DNA of 64,000 bases from the NCBI GenBank assembly GCA_025642065.1, contig JAODUP010000555.1, positions 358,501-422,500 on the forward strand. Reading direction: 5' to 3'. Source of the stretch: Paralvinella palmiformis. Taxonomy: Eukaryota > Annelida > Polychaeta > Terebellida > Alvinellidae. The notes beneath the pieces were generated by a model. It was not told where the DNA came from. It worked only from the letters and a program-made list of their open reading frames with translations, and searched no databases. Shown piece after piece: positions 14,497 through 21,710 of the stretch (its first letter is position 1; every line of letters begins with the position of its first letter). A program made the position numbers and the translations under genes.

Positions 14497-15388
14497 ATTA
14501 TAAATGAACTAGTATCAACTAACTGTTGCTTTTTAAATAAGAATACAACACCTGTGTCAGCGTCTTGATAAAACACACTAATTAGGTCAGAAGGTTGTTT
14601 CAGTTCATTTCCTTTTCTTTGTAGGTTGCTCGGCCCATTATATATATGACGAATTGTAATATATATATCTGTGTATTCCAGGTGACCGTATAACCTATAT
14701 AGGCTTAACTGGGATCCTTGTCGGTGGAATAACCGTTATGATAGTCATTATAACAATAGCAATCGTCATATACAAGAAATCGTAAGTATACACGACAATT
14801 TATCTTTGTCATATACAAGAAATCGTCAATTTATGTTTGTCATATACACAAAAATGTAAATATAAACGACATTTTATGCTTGTCATATACAAAAATCGTA
14901 AGTATACAGGACAATTTAGATGTATGTTTGTCATATACAAACAAAATCGTAAGTATACACGACAATTTATGCTTGTCATATACAAGAAATCGTAAGTATA
15001 CACAACTAATGTTTAAGCCTATAATTTTAAACAATATTTTGTTATTATTCAAACAATGGTATTGAGATAAGAGATGCGATTTTATGGCGAAATTCAGTTA
15101 TTCAACAACTGTCGATGCTGTCTAAATTTATATAGAAATAATATTATGACTGGCATTGATCTACAGATCCAGATTATTATAGAAATAATATTATGACTAG
15201 TCTGGTGCTATTTTCTATGAAATAGTCACATATATTTTTATATTGAATTTTAAATCCTTATCAAATTATTATTAAAATGTATTCTTTTTCTGACTTATTG
15301 ATAAGACAAATATTGATCTTCATAAATAAATTTAATATAAATCTACATAACACACCCACACACGCACGCACACACATACACACATGTA

Positions 15389-15441
<53 letters not shown>

Positions 15442-16318
15442 GTATTTTGTATAAATTATTATTGGCTGTCCTCAAAATGTATAACATAGAAAATAGAATC
15501 TGTTGGTTATTGAGAAAGATTTTATTGTAAACAATCCATTTTAACATTTAGTTATTAATGAATAAATATTACGGTTAACTATAATTTAATATTATAATCT
15601 GTTTTACAGAGAACCCCGTAAACCCAAAAGACAACAACCGGAAGTCGAACCTAACACCATATCGTCGAGGATGGGCAGGTACAGCGCCACCTATGATATG
15701 CCGTTACAGGACGCAGTCACGTCATCACACACGTCAGCGGAGCGACTAGCCGATCTGAGCGACAATTACTTCTCGGGTCACGTGGTCCAGGGTCTGGAGA
15801 ATCCGTCATTTGTTAGGCGAGAGAGCAACAATACAATCTACGAAGAGATTCCTGGATACTCGCCCACGGAACCCGGATCGCCGACCTTTATCACGTTCGC
15901 CAAGGTCGCCGCTCCGGAAGAAGATGCCAGAACCGATCAGCCAACCGCTAAGCCTTCATTCAGGATCGAGACGCCACCGTCGGCGGGGTCAAGGGAATCG
16001 CAGGCGACTGATAGTGGCGCAGGGCTCGCGACGCAAACAACCACTGCATACGTACACGGGTATGGCCTTCCGGGTACGCGTGACAACGACGACTCCGGGC
16101 TGGCAACGGCAGGTCACAAAGAGAGCTCGTTCACTAATCCCTGCAGTGATCGGGATTCTAGCGGAAGTAGTATGTCGAAGGACGCGCCACCTGTCCCTGA
16201 TAAGGGGAATTTGTCCGGAAGTGATGTCATGTACGCAGCTGTGACACGACAGAAACCAGAGACAGCTGTTTGTAGGATAGCAGCTGTTATAGAGAAACAG
16301 TATGCACAGAGACGGTAG
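3..16318 (+). CDS. LRP-like YWTD/EGF single-pass receptor gene, 3' part (20 exons)
   Basis: Twenty exons were placed by GT..AG boundaries. Their summed length from base 3 is 4,182 bases, a multiple of three, ending in TAG at 16316-16318, so about 1,393 residues are visible and the 5' end lies outside. Domain order: partial YWTD beta-propeller (blade motifs LYWSD, IYWTD, LFWTD, LYWVD), EGF, second propeller, EGF, third propeller, EGF, a ~200-residue Thr/Pro-rich stalk, one transmembrane helix and a ~235-residue tail. Propeller-EGF units are the ligand-binding modules of the LRP1/4/5/6 family at the cell surface. No LDLa cysteine-rich repeats lie between the last EGF and the membrane, and no LRP5/6 PPPSPxS motifs are seen in the tail, so I do not assign it to LRP5/6. 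The tail instead has NPSF, NTIYEEI, MYAAV and APPVP motifs. Family is confident; orthology is not. Confidence 0.9.
322..565 (+). CDS. LRP-like exon 2 (propeller 1)
   Basis: Acceptor TTCCAG, donor GTAATA. Encodes blade sequence with [13 protein letters not shown] followed by [10 protein letters not shown], the typical YWTD blade ending. Carries two bases into the next exon. Confidence 0.9.
690..822 (+). repeat. dispersed repeat E, copy 1
   Basis: CAGAGCATCAACATATCTAA...CCACAAATTGATA matches 45690-45835 at most positions. No coding content. Confidence 0.65.
1245..1403 (+). CDS. LRP-like exon 3 (propeller 1)
   Basis: Acceptor TTTAG, donor GTACGT followed by a (TG)n-rich stretch. Encodes [17 protein letters not shown] and [20 protein letters not shown], two blade edges in phase with the neighbouring exons. 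Confidence 0.92.
1646..1739 (+). CDS. LRP-like exon 4 (propeller 1)
   Basis: Acceptor TTACAG, donor GTAATG, ends in phase 0. Encodes [17 protein letters not shown], the strand that follows a YWTD motif (IESV in place of the usual IxxxxLDG), ending SLALYH, where the blade continues into the next exon. Confidence 0.85.
1931..2078 (+). CDS. LRP-like exon 5 (end of propeller 1)
   Basis: Acceptor TTTCAG, donor GTAGGT. Encodes [18 protein letters not shown] and a closing strand leading into the EGF module. The YWTD core is degenerate (FVTD). Confidence 0.85.
2219..3000. repeat. 30-bp minisatellite in LRP-like intron
   Basis: About 780 bp made of ACC/AAC-rich units. From about 2,400 onward a 30-bp period is clear, and the last ~200 bp is nearly perfect. 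Because 30 is a multiple of three, a long open frame of V/L repeats appears on the minus strand; it is not a gene. Confidence 0.9.
3146..3271 (+). CDS. LRP-like exon 6 (EGF domain 1)
   Basis: Acceptor CTGTAG, donor GTAGGA. One EGF domain of the LDL-receptor type: six cysteines in [10 protein letters not shown] ... CVCAAGY ... GRSC, lacking calcium-binding residues. It is bounded by phase-1 introns, as EGF exons usually are. Confidence 0.9.
3331..3402. repeat. (TCTA)n microsatellite
   Basis: About 18 copies immediately before the SINE at 3403; the SINE also ends in TCTA repeats at about 3581-3614, so the element may have inserted in, or expanded, this repeat. Confidence 0.9.
3403..3580 (+). 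mobile_element. tRNA-headed SINE (family A)
   Basis: Begins GGGCGCCTCTTTGGTTTAG with an A-box (TGGTTTAGTGGTAGCGTG) and B-box (GTATTCGAATCTC), then the shared body CATTACCTTTGGAGGTCGCT and GGCCCATTTAG. Ends in TCTA repeats. The same body recurs at 5.75, 23.95, 26.37, 36.53, 43.2 and 43.95 kb. Confidence 0.85.
3777..4049 (+). CDS. LRP-like exon 7 (start of propeller 2)
   Basis: Acceptor CTCAG, donor GTTAGT. Begins propeller 2: [14 protein letters not shown] followed by [20 protein letters not shown], with the YWTD core changed to LYFAE. Two cysteines (CRFP, TQCF) may pair. Confidence 0.88.
4299..4452 (+). CDS. LRP-like exon 8 (propeller 2)
   Basis: Acceptor CTAAG (weak, AAG), donor GTATTG. 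Encodes [17 protein letters not shown] and [12 protein letters not shown], a canonical YWTD blade. The following intron opens with a long AAC/AAT repeat. Confidence 0.9.
4458..4830. repeat. AAC/AAT compound microsatellite
   Basis: Several hundred bases of (AAC)n and (AAT)n with minor interruptions, starting directly after the donor of the exon ending at 4452. Confidence 0.9.
4996..5130 (+). CDS. LRP-like exon 9 (propeller 2)
   Basis: Acceptor TTTCAG, donor GTAAAA. Encodes [20 protein letters not shown] and the [10 protein letters not shown] blade end. Confidence 0.92.
5264..5303. repeat. poly-G / poly-C inverted pair
   Basis: Twelve G at 5264-5275 and twelve C at 5292-5303, separated by a 16-base AT-rich spacer. 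The arms could form a hairpin, and the G run could stack. Confidence 0.85.
5752..5915 (+). mobile_element. SINE family A, internally deleted
   Basis: tRNA-like head (TGGTCTAACTGTTAGCGCG, B-box GAGTTCGAATCTC) and partial body ending in ATC repeats; the GGAGGTCGCTCGGCCC segment is deleted. Confidence 0.8.
5947..6064 (+). CDS. LRP-like exon 10 (propeller 2)
   Basis: Acceptor AATAG, donor GTAGGT. Encodes [20 protein letters not shown] and ends FGITLFQ in phase 0. A MITE (6086-6584) is inserted 22 bases past the exon end. Confidence 0.92.
6086..6584 (+). mobile_element. P-like/THAP MITE, copy 1
   Basis: About 499 bp. Left end CATTGACACTGAAAGAAAAC; the right end is its inverted complement (..TTTTCTTTCAGGTCAATG). 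Flanked by near-identical 8-bp duplications GCTAACGT (6078-6085) and GCTAATGT (6585-6592). The internal sequence matches the other three copies, including a degenerate THAP-start region near 6200. It lies in an LRP-like intron, 22 bases after the exon ending at 6064. Confidence 0.85.
7072..7225 (+). CDS. LRP-like exon 11 (end of propeller 2)
   Basis: Acceptor GCCAG, donor GTATGT. Encodes [20 protein letters not shown] and [15 protein letters not shown], the closing blade before the next EGF. Confidence 0.88.
7537..7659 (+). CDS. LRP-like exon 12 (EGF domain 2)
   Basis: Acceptor TTCTAG, donor GTAACA. Six cysteines: [12 protein letters not shown] ... [10 protein letters not shown] ... GTSC. 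Phase-1 introns on both sides. The preceding intron ends with CA and TA repeats just before the acceptor. Confidence 0.92.
7776..8012 (+). CDS. LRP-like exon 13 (propeller 3)
   Basis: Acceptor TCACAG, donor GTGAGT, then (TG)n. Encodes [15 protein letters not shown] and [19 protein letters not shown], opening propeller 3. Confidence 0.92.
8515..8705 (+). mobile_element. SINE family A, diverged
   Basis: Diverged head (GATAGCGCCGTTGGCC, B-box CGGTTCAAACCTC), body TTCGCTTCATTGCCTTTGGA and a CGTGCCCGTAACATGACAAC tail. Confidence 0.65.
8755..8830 (+). repeat. tRNA-like sequence (SINE head)
   Basis: A-box TGGCTGAGTGGTTAGAGC and B-box GGGGTTCGAAAC about 40 bases apart. The ends do not form an acceptor stem, so it is read as a tRNA-derived repeat and not as a gene. 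Confidence 0.5.
9196..9364 (+). CDS. LRP-like exon 14 (propeller 3)
   Basis: Acceptor TCCAG directly after an (AT)n run that replaces the pyrimidine tract; donor GTAAGG followed by TG repeats. Encodes [20 protein letters not shown] and [11 protein letters not shown]. Confidence 0.9.
9511..9745. repeat. AT / GT / AGT compound microsatellite
   Basis: (AT)n, (GT)n then more than 150 bp of imperfect (AGT)n, giving spurious Ser/Val-repeat ORFs. Confidence 0.9.
10009..10965 (+). mobile_element. non-LTR retrotransposon (LINE) 3' fragment
   Basis: Reads [14 protein letters not shown], with the YADD catalytic motif of reverse transcriptase, then [16 protein letters not shown] and [17 protein letters not shown], typical of the C-terminal half of CR1/L2/Jockey-type polymerases. 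The first frame stops at about 10686. The usual C-terminal [12 protein letters not shown] follows in another frame and ends at about 10831. A short 3' tail then runs into AT-rich trinucleotides. 5'-truncated and frameshifted, so inactive. It sits in an intron of the LRP-like gene. Confidence 0.85.
11036..11183. repeat. imperfect (AGT)n with CGGGAT interruptions
   Basis: Trinucleotide repeat interrupted regularly by AGTCGGGATAG, giving a spurious Tyr-rich minus-strand ORF. Confidence 0.85.
11416..11546 (+). CDS. LRP-like exon 15 (propeller 3)
   Basis: Acceptor TGTAG, donor GTACTG. Encodes [20 protein letters not shown] and [10 protein letters not shown], a canonical blade. The intron before it carries a LINE fragment (10009-10965). 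Confidence 0.93.
12081..12237 (+). CDS. LRP-like exon 16 (propeller 3)
   Basis: Acceptor TTTCAG, donor GTAGGT. Encodes [20 protein letters not shown] and [16 protein letters not shown], two blade edges. Confidence 0.92.
12619..12688. repeat. (GT)n microsatellite
   Basis: About 35 GT copies ending 45 bases before the exon at 12733. Confidence 0.9.
12733..12848 (+). CDS. LRP-like exon 17 (end of propeller 3)
   Basis: Acceptor TTTTCAG, donor GTAATG. Encodes [18 protein letters not shown] and [12 protein letters not shown], the usual propeller-closing strand before an EGF. Confidence 0.88.
12955..13659 (+). CDS. LRP-like exon 18 (EGF domain 3 and extracellular stalk)
   Basis: Acceptor TTCTAG, donor GTAAGT. 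Starts with an EGF domain ([13 protein letters not shown] ... RKCACPDS ... YVC). A ~190-residue stalk rich in Thr, Pro, Ser and acidic residues follows, with potential O-glycosylation and N-glycosylation sites (NHT, NNT, NLT). It ends MTVFG. In LRP5/6 this place holds three LDLa repeats; none are present here. Confidence 0.92.
13660..14296. repeat. 44-bp minisatellite seeded at a splice donor
   Basis: About 14 imperfect copies of a ~44-bp unit (GAGTGACTGTTTGTGTAGAT...). The first unit is the exon/intron boundary itself: exon end ATGACAGTGTTTG and donor GTAAGTGACTG. Later copies carry CTGAGTGACTG in place of the donor. It produces long spurious minus-strand ORFs. Confidence 0.9.
14418..14495. 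repeat. (AT)n microsatellite
   Basis: About 38 uninterrupted AT copies in the intron before the transmembrane exon; other AT runs occur at 15391, 16629, 19817, 20701, 27188, 30100, 31040, 36056, 41943, 47728 and 50365. Confidence 0.9.
14585..14650 (+). mobile_element. SINE family A body fragment
   Basis: Carries TCAGAAGGTTGTTTCAGTTC and GGTTGCTCGGCCCATTA only; lies 32 bases before the transmembrane exon. Confidence 0.5.
14682..14781 (+). CDS. LRP-like exon 19 (transmembrane helix)
   Basis: Acceptor TTCCAG, donor GTAAGT. Encodes a single hydrophobic helix of about 25 residues ([20 protein letters not shown]) followed by the stop-transfer KKS. Reading through the donor gives TCG TAA, so retention or use of a downstream donor would end the protein directly after the membrane. 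Confidence 0.93.
14782..14995. repeat. 43-bp tandem repeat copying exon end and donor
   Basis: About five copies of a ~43-bp unit containing the exon end GTCATATACAAGAAATC and donor GTAAGTATAC. Intact GTAAGTATAC occurs at 14782, 14898, 14949 and 14992. Confidence 0.9.
15610..16318 (+). CDS. LRP-like exon 20 (cytoplasmic tail and stop)
   Basis: Acceptor TTTACAG; stop TAG at 16316. Encodes a basic juxtamembrane stretch (EPRKPKRQQ), then a tail with tyrosines in short acidic or hydrophobic contexts ([23 protein letters not shown]), an NPSF motif and a proline motif (APPVPDK). These look like SH2/SH3 or adaptor docking sites, but that is inference. GC content is higher than in the surrounding intron. 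Confidence 0.92.
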
Positions 16319-16624
16319 TTAATACCACACACGCGCGCCCCCACGCGCACGTGCGCATACACGCACACACGTAGAGAGAGAGGGGCAGATGGCAGTGTCA
16401 CGTGTCATGTGTCACATGTCCGCGGACAATGGCGAATGTGGATGCGGTTGTCACAGAGTGATGCAACTGGTTCAGGATCGGATCTTTATGAGGATATCCA
16501 GATTGTTGGAATCCTTTGTGAGAGCACAAACTGACAATCCGTGTTTGAGCACGGGGACTTTCTCAAAACTCATCGTACAGGCAGCTCATTCACTTGAATA
16601 TATGTGTAGTTAGTTTTGTATGTG

Positions 16625-16698
<74 letters not shown>

Positions 16699-18220
16699 AG
16701 TTCAGGCACAGATTACTGATGTCCGAGTGTATATATTTAAATAATTCAATAGGTTCTTATGCATATTATTTTGACTCTGATTGGTTAAAGTCGATGTCAG
16801 CCATTGTTGTATAAGACGAATAGCTACAGCTGTGTGGGATAGTTTGCAGCTGGGAGAAGAGTATGATATGAAACTGGTATGTTGATAAACTACAGCTGGG
16901 TGATGTCATAAGTAGGGGGTGGTAGTAGAATGGTACACAGGTTTATAATAAGGTATCTGTGGGGGGTGTTTTTGGAGTCCATTTTTTGTTTCTCTGTCTG
17001 TATGTCTGTCTGTATTTATGTATGTCTGTATGTCTGTCTATACGTATGTATGTATGTATATCTGCTTGTCTACATACCTGGTGTGCCTACCTACCTGTCT
17101 GCTCTGTCTATCTATATGTATGTATGTATTCACGTATGTATGTATGTATGTATGTATGTATGTATATATGTCTGCCTGTCTATATGTCTGCCTGTCTGCC
17201 TGTCTATATGTATGTCTGCCTGCCTATATGTGTGTCTGTCTTTCTGTCTGTTTGTAAGTGAGTAAGTATGTATGTATGCCTGTCTATATGTCCACCTGTC
17301 TGTCTGTTTGTAAGTAAGTATGTATGTATGTATATCTGTCCGTGTATATATATGCTCTATTGTTATTTGACTGACTGACTGACTGACTGACTGGCTGGCC
17401 TGTTTACTAACTCACTGACAACTGACCGATTCACTGACTGGCTGACTCCAATCGCTTGCTACAAGAAGTGATCATTCGTCTTTTCTTGGTTTGAGTTTAT
17501 GCGCGTGTGTTTGTGTTTGTCTGTGCGTGCGTGTGCGTCTATACGCGCGCGCGTGTGCGTGTGTGTGCGTGCGTGTGTGTCAGCCTTAAACAATATATGT
17601 AAGTGTTACGTAGGTCAGACTACCCAGAAGAAATCTACCATAATAAATATTAATCTTTTTTTTACATCATATACCTATATTTCTAAGAACGGTTTTGTAT
17701 CGTATTTTCTCGTGGCGAGACTTAAATAAAATATTTTTCTATGTCAAACCGAGAATCGTTTGATTAGGTATCATCTGCTGACGCATCAGCGCTCGTTCAC
17801 ACACATACATACAACACACACACATACACGCGCAAGAGGTTCGATAAAATAGTGCCTATCATTTGCCATAGAATAGCTCGAGATGTAATTAACGGGGTAA
17901 GATCAATATAGATTTAACATCATAATGACAGGTAAGGGTTTTGTTAGCCACTATTACTATATATAACCTTGTAGAGTGATTAATCATAATGATATTATCT
18001 ATATAAATTATTGATCACTTTCTCATTAATTCCGGTTAGTTTACAGTCGTTGTTAAGGAAGGAAGATCATTATTTTATTACTGACAATACAATTTGTTGG
18101 CATGGACTGTTCTGACGCGCCAACTTTTTTGACACGTCACCTATTTTGACAGGTGGGATATTTTGACAAGTGGATCCCTTTAAAGGTGACGGGAGAAATA
18201 TAACGTAAATATAAATTAAT
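16319..18220. other. 3' UTR / spacer with microsatellites
   Basis: Holds an (AT)n run (16629-16694), TGTA/TGTC-type tetranucleotide repeats (about 16995-17345) and CTGA repeats (about 17371-17450). ORFs here are translations of simple repeats. No exon-like coding signal was seen. Confidence 0.6.
17725..17730 (+). promoter_or_regulatory. candidate polyadenylation signal for the LRP-like gene
   Basis: AATAAA about 1.4 kb after the LRP-like stop; another lies at 17642-17647. No earlier AATAAA was found after the stop. The 3' UTR would then span several microsatellites. No transcript evidence is available. Confidence 0.3.
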
Positions 18221-18410
18221 AAACAATTATTTTATTCCTGATCGGATCCACTCCCCACACTCAAAACAATTCTAACCACCAGCTATCATGTTTCCATTAA
18301 AACGACACCAAAATCCTTTTATGAGCCATTGCTAGTGGCTACTACACTCGCTAGGGGCCATTGTGTGACGTCATCTTTGCGAAACATCACGTAGTGCCAC
18401 AGCTTGTTTA
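18221..18410 (+). repeat. dispersed ~200-bp block, copy 1 (upstream of small ORF)
   Basis: Matches 19264-19489 along its length (ACAATTATTTTATTCC, ACAATTCTAACCA, CTACACTCGCTAGGGG, TGTGTGACGTCATCTTTGC, GTAGTGCCACAGCTTG). It ends about 30 bases before the ATG at 18439, so it may be the 5' flank of a mobile gene. Confidence 0.8.
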
Positions 18411-18438
18411 CAAGCGTTCTGACCAGTTGATAGACAAA

Positions 18439-18678
18439 ATGGCAGATTCCGACGAAAGTTTTGACAATCTCAGGGACATCAAGCCCTACAACTTTGAACC
18501 ACTAGCGAAAAGGGTCACAGACAATATTAATTGTGAGGAATTAGCTGCAGCAACTGCATACGTGGACCCAGAGCAGCCACCTGTGCCGCCAACACCCGGC
18601 CCCGGTCCACAACAACAGTTGGATTGGCGTGTATTTGTTCGTGTTGGTATAAGTTTAATTGATAAGTCAACACACTAG
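18439..18678 (+). CDS. small ORF, possible first exon of a mobile or P2X7-tail-like gene
   Basis: ATG in good context (AAAATGG) opens 79 codons to TAG: MADSDESFDNLRDIKPYNFE, an acidic centre, a PPVPPTPGPGP stretch and QQQLDW. Short acidic starts of the form MADSD...PY.FEP followed by a proline stretch recall the lophotrochozoan proteins that carry a P2X7 C-terminal zinc-binding domain. This is recalled similarity only, and the zinc-binding part is not seen downstream. The tail after LDW looks like intron read-through, although no strong donor is visible. Its flank is a repeated block, which suggests a mobile origin. Function unknown. Confidence 0.35.
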   Translation: MADSDESFDNLRDIKPYNFEPLAKRVTDNINCEELAAATAYVDPEQPPVPPTPGPGPQQQLDWRVFVRVGISLIDKSTH

Positions 18679-19263
18679 GCCTGAATGTGAGTATTTCCCT
18701 CTTCCTATCGCATAACTTCGTTTAAAATAAAGTAGTATTTGTCTGTACACGGGAGCCCGGTGGATGCATGGTGCTCTCCCATATGTGGCCTATGCTAATC
18801 TATACAAGGATGTGCCGCCTTTAGTGTGTCTTTTTAGCAATTTTTTTGTAATTTTCGGGTTGTTGTTGTCGGTATTTGATGTATGTTTCTTTGCACAATT
18901 GTATGCGACAGAATACACCATTTTATATGTTTAATATAGAACACGTAACGCAGGTTAAACAAGGCCATATGGAGTGTTTTGGGTCTTTGTTTGGCAAATA
19001 TGACGTCACGTTCCGAAGATTCTCGATTAAAGTTGTGGCCATGTGAGATGCGACCAAAGCATTTTTTTAAACAACTGTAACTTTATTTCTAGGCACAAAA
19101 TATAACATATCTCTGTTTCAAATTGATTTTAATAACTAACACTAACATTTTGACTAATTTGAGAAACCTTTGCCTGTCACCTTAAACACCGGGAATGTCT
19201 CAACAAATATGGTTGTTAGAGGTGCTACATTACGCGCTTTGATGTGTTCCTATACAACGTAAC

Positions 19264-19489
19264 AAACAATTATTTTATTCCCTATCAGATGCCCCACCAC
19301 GTGACTACGATGTACTACCACAATTCTAACCATCATCTATCATATTTCCATTAAAAAGATCCCAAAATCCCTAATTTTCGAACTTTCACGAGCCATTGTT
19401 AGTGTGTACTACACTCGCTAGGGGAATATTGTGTGACGTCATCTTTGCCAAACATCGCGTAGTGCCACAGCTTGCGGATTGTTTATAAA
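19264..19489 (+). repeat. dispersed ~200-bp block, copy 2
   Basis: Homologous to 18221-18410, but the ORF that follows copy 1 is not found after this copy. The two are in direct orientation about 1 kb apart. Confidence 0.8.
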
Positions 19490-19693
19490 AGTGGAGTTCA
19501 TTTTGAAGGCTGTAAGGTTACAGATAAGGGAACATTTTGACACGTGGAACTGTGATGATTAAAACTAAATTCATTTCTATATAAAACAAGGGGACATTTA
19601 AGGTAATAATAATGATAATCAAAACTATACCTTATATGGGACAGCGTGTGTGTGTTTATATATGTGTATTATACTTATAATCTGTATAATCAC

Positions 19694-19791
19694 GTAATAT
19701 GTATATTACCTGAAATACTCAGGTAATACGTCTATTGCTAACTGAAATTTAATACAGATTACATGAAAATTTCAGGTAATATACATATTAC
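19694..19791. repeat. perfect 23-bp inverted repeat
   Basis: Left arm 19694-19716 begins GTAATATGTATATTACC; right arm 19769-19791 is its exact reverse complement, with a ~52-base loop. It could form a hairpin or be the core of a small transposon. Confidence 0.85.
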
Positions 19792-19812
19792 CTCATTATA
19801 TAGATTAACTAT

Positions 19813-19865
<53 letters not shown>

Positions 19866-20699
19866 CGGTTAATGAAATAATAAACATATAAACCTATATT
19901 CCAGTACACACATAAAGATATAACCCTATTTATATTTATAAACGAACACATCCATATCACTTATAGATGGCCATTCGGTACCAGAGACTCATCAGCCACG
20001 TAGACCTCAGACAGGACAAACATTTAGTAGATCTATTTGGTGAATAAATAGTCAGCTGACGTCTAGGCTTCATGTGTACTCGAAATGAGCTGTGATTTGG
20101 CAGCACGGGTCGTTCTTAACAACGATTTCCGGCGCTCATCTACATTTCCCTGTCACGGAATACGGACCTCGTCAGTATTCTTAGTTAGAGTATATCGATA
20201 CGGGAACAACGCGTTTAAATTTATGAATGAGCGACGATTGGCACTGCACAGTGATCGACCACTTTGTTGTGCGTTGTTGTGGTGTTGTTATTTTTGCTGT
20301 TAAATGGAAATTCCATGTCTGTTATGATCTACTCCCGGTTTGTAAATAGGAGCTAAATAAACAGCTGAAAGACGACAGTTTCGTATCGTGGATTCTATCT
20401 TCAAACTCTCTCAGCCAATAAAACGACCACGTCTCACATTAGACCAGTTAGGTTTTGTCGTCGACTGAAGGACATAGAGCAACGCTAGCTTATTGATCTT
20501 CCATAATCAGTGGCCAGTAACTAAAGGAATATAGGGAAGAAATCCCAATTAGTAAAAGGGATAGAAACAAGGGTACATATTGCATCCATTATACCTTCAC
20601 AATGAGGAGAAACGAGTACACGACAAACCATAAACCCAAGTTCGACGAGAAAATCTGGTACAGGATGACTACAATATAGATAATATAGCGATATCGCAG

Positions 20700-20743
<44 letters not shown>

Positions 20744-21130
20744 GGCTATGATTAAAGCGATTTGATTGAAAGATGGACTAAGTCATGCTCGTCCGATTAC
20801 GGATTAATAAAATTCTAATGGAATATCATGACACAGTTAAATATGATCGATAATGGCCATTATCATTAATATTGGCTGGGAGATGAAACTGATAATCATA
20901 TAGTAACTAGACTTGTAAACAAATGATCGTACGGGGAAGATGAGCTGTTGTTTATGTTGTGACATATTTGTGTTGTTTGAACTGGAAATTGCAAACCTCC
21001 CCCCCCCCAAAAAAAATAAAATAAACATTACGGTTTAGACGAAATATATGGCTCTACGATAATCGTCATATCATAAAACAGACTGATATTCTGTAAAAAT
21101 CCGTAATATATATATATATATATATATATA

Positions 21131-21168
21131 CAATTTAAGTGTAATATATATATATATTACTTAAATTG
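21131..21168. repeat. 38-bp palindrome
   Basis: CAATTTAAGT at the left pairs with ACTTAAATTG at the right around an AT-rich centre; an AT run lies just upstream. Confidence 0.8.
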
Positions 21169-21339
21169 TTATGTACGGACATGATAAATCATCCTGACCA
21201 TCTTTACTGTTTATTTGTCTTATCATGGTCTGGTTGTTTGTGTATTTATTTATTTATTTGTTTGTTTGTCTGTTTGCCCTTTCATATACATCATATAAAG
21301 ATGGCATGATCGATTCGCCGCCAAGAGTTATTGTATTGA

Positions 21340-21710
21340 TTGATTTGTTTTTCGAGAAGAATCCCCAGGCTGTCGCTTATTCGGCACAGCCTCTATGTTG
21401 GAGTGGTTGAGAATTACCCCCCCCCCCCCCACCACTCACAGGGGAGCAGTACGGAAAGATGGAGCCGAAATACACTGAGGGTGGTCACTGACAGAGTGCT
21501 TTACGTCCTCAGGGGGTTTTTAACGTCCCCCTTTATTTTTAATAATTGAGTGGAGACGGCAGCGCCATTTAACGTGGTCAACCACCCACGATGTAGTGAG
21601 CCGAGAAATTATTCTCTGGAAAAGTTTCGACCTCTTACGGGGTTCGAACCTGTGACCGTTGGCACCAAGTGCCGGGTGCTAACCGCTAGGCCACCGGAGC
21701 TCACTGAGTT
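21340..21710 (-). mobile_element. tRNA-headed SINE (family C), reverse
   Basis: Minus strand begins GAGCTCCGGTGGCCTAGCGG (A-box) with B-box AGGTTCGAACCCC. A ~300-bp body follows, including CCCTGAGGACGTAAAGCACT and a poly-G/C run. It differs in body from families A and B. The right end is set by homology only, so the boundary is approximate. Confidence 0.65.

Noticed and set aside
20085..20303. 72-codon ORF in the spacer
   Set aside because: No recognisable domain, atypical Cys/Trp-rich end, no splice context.
21618..21700. tRNA gene on the minus strand
   Set aside because: A- and B-boxes are present, but the ends do not pair into an acceptor stem and a SINE body is attached.
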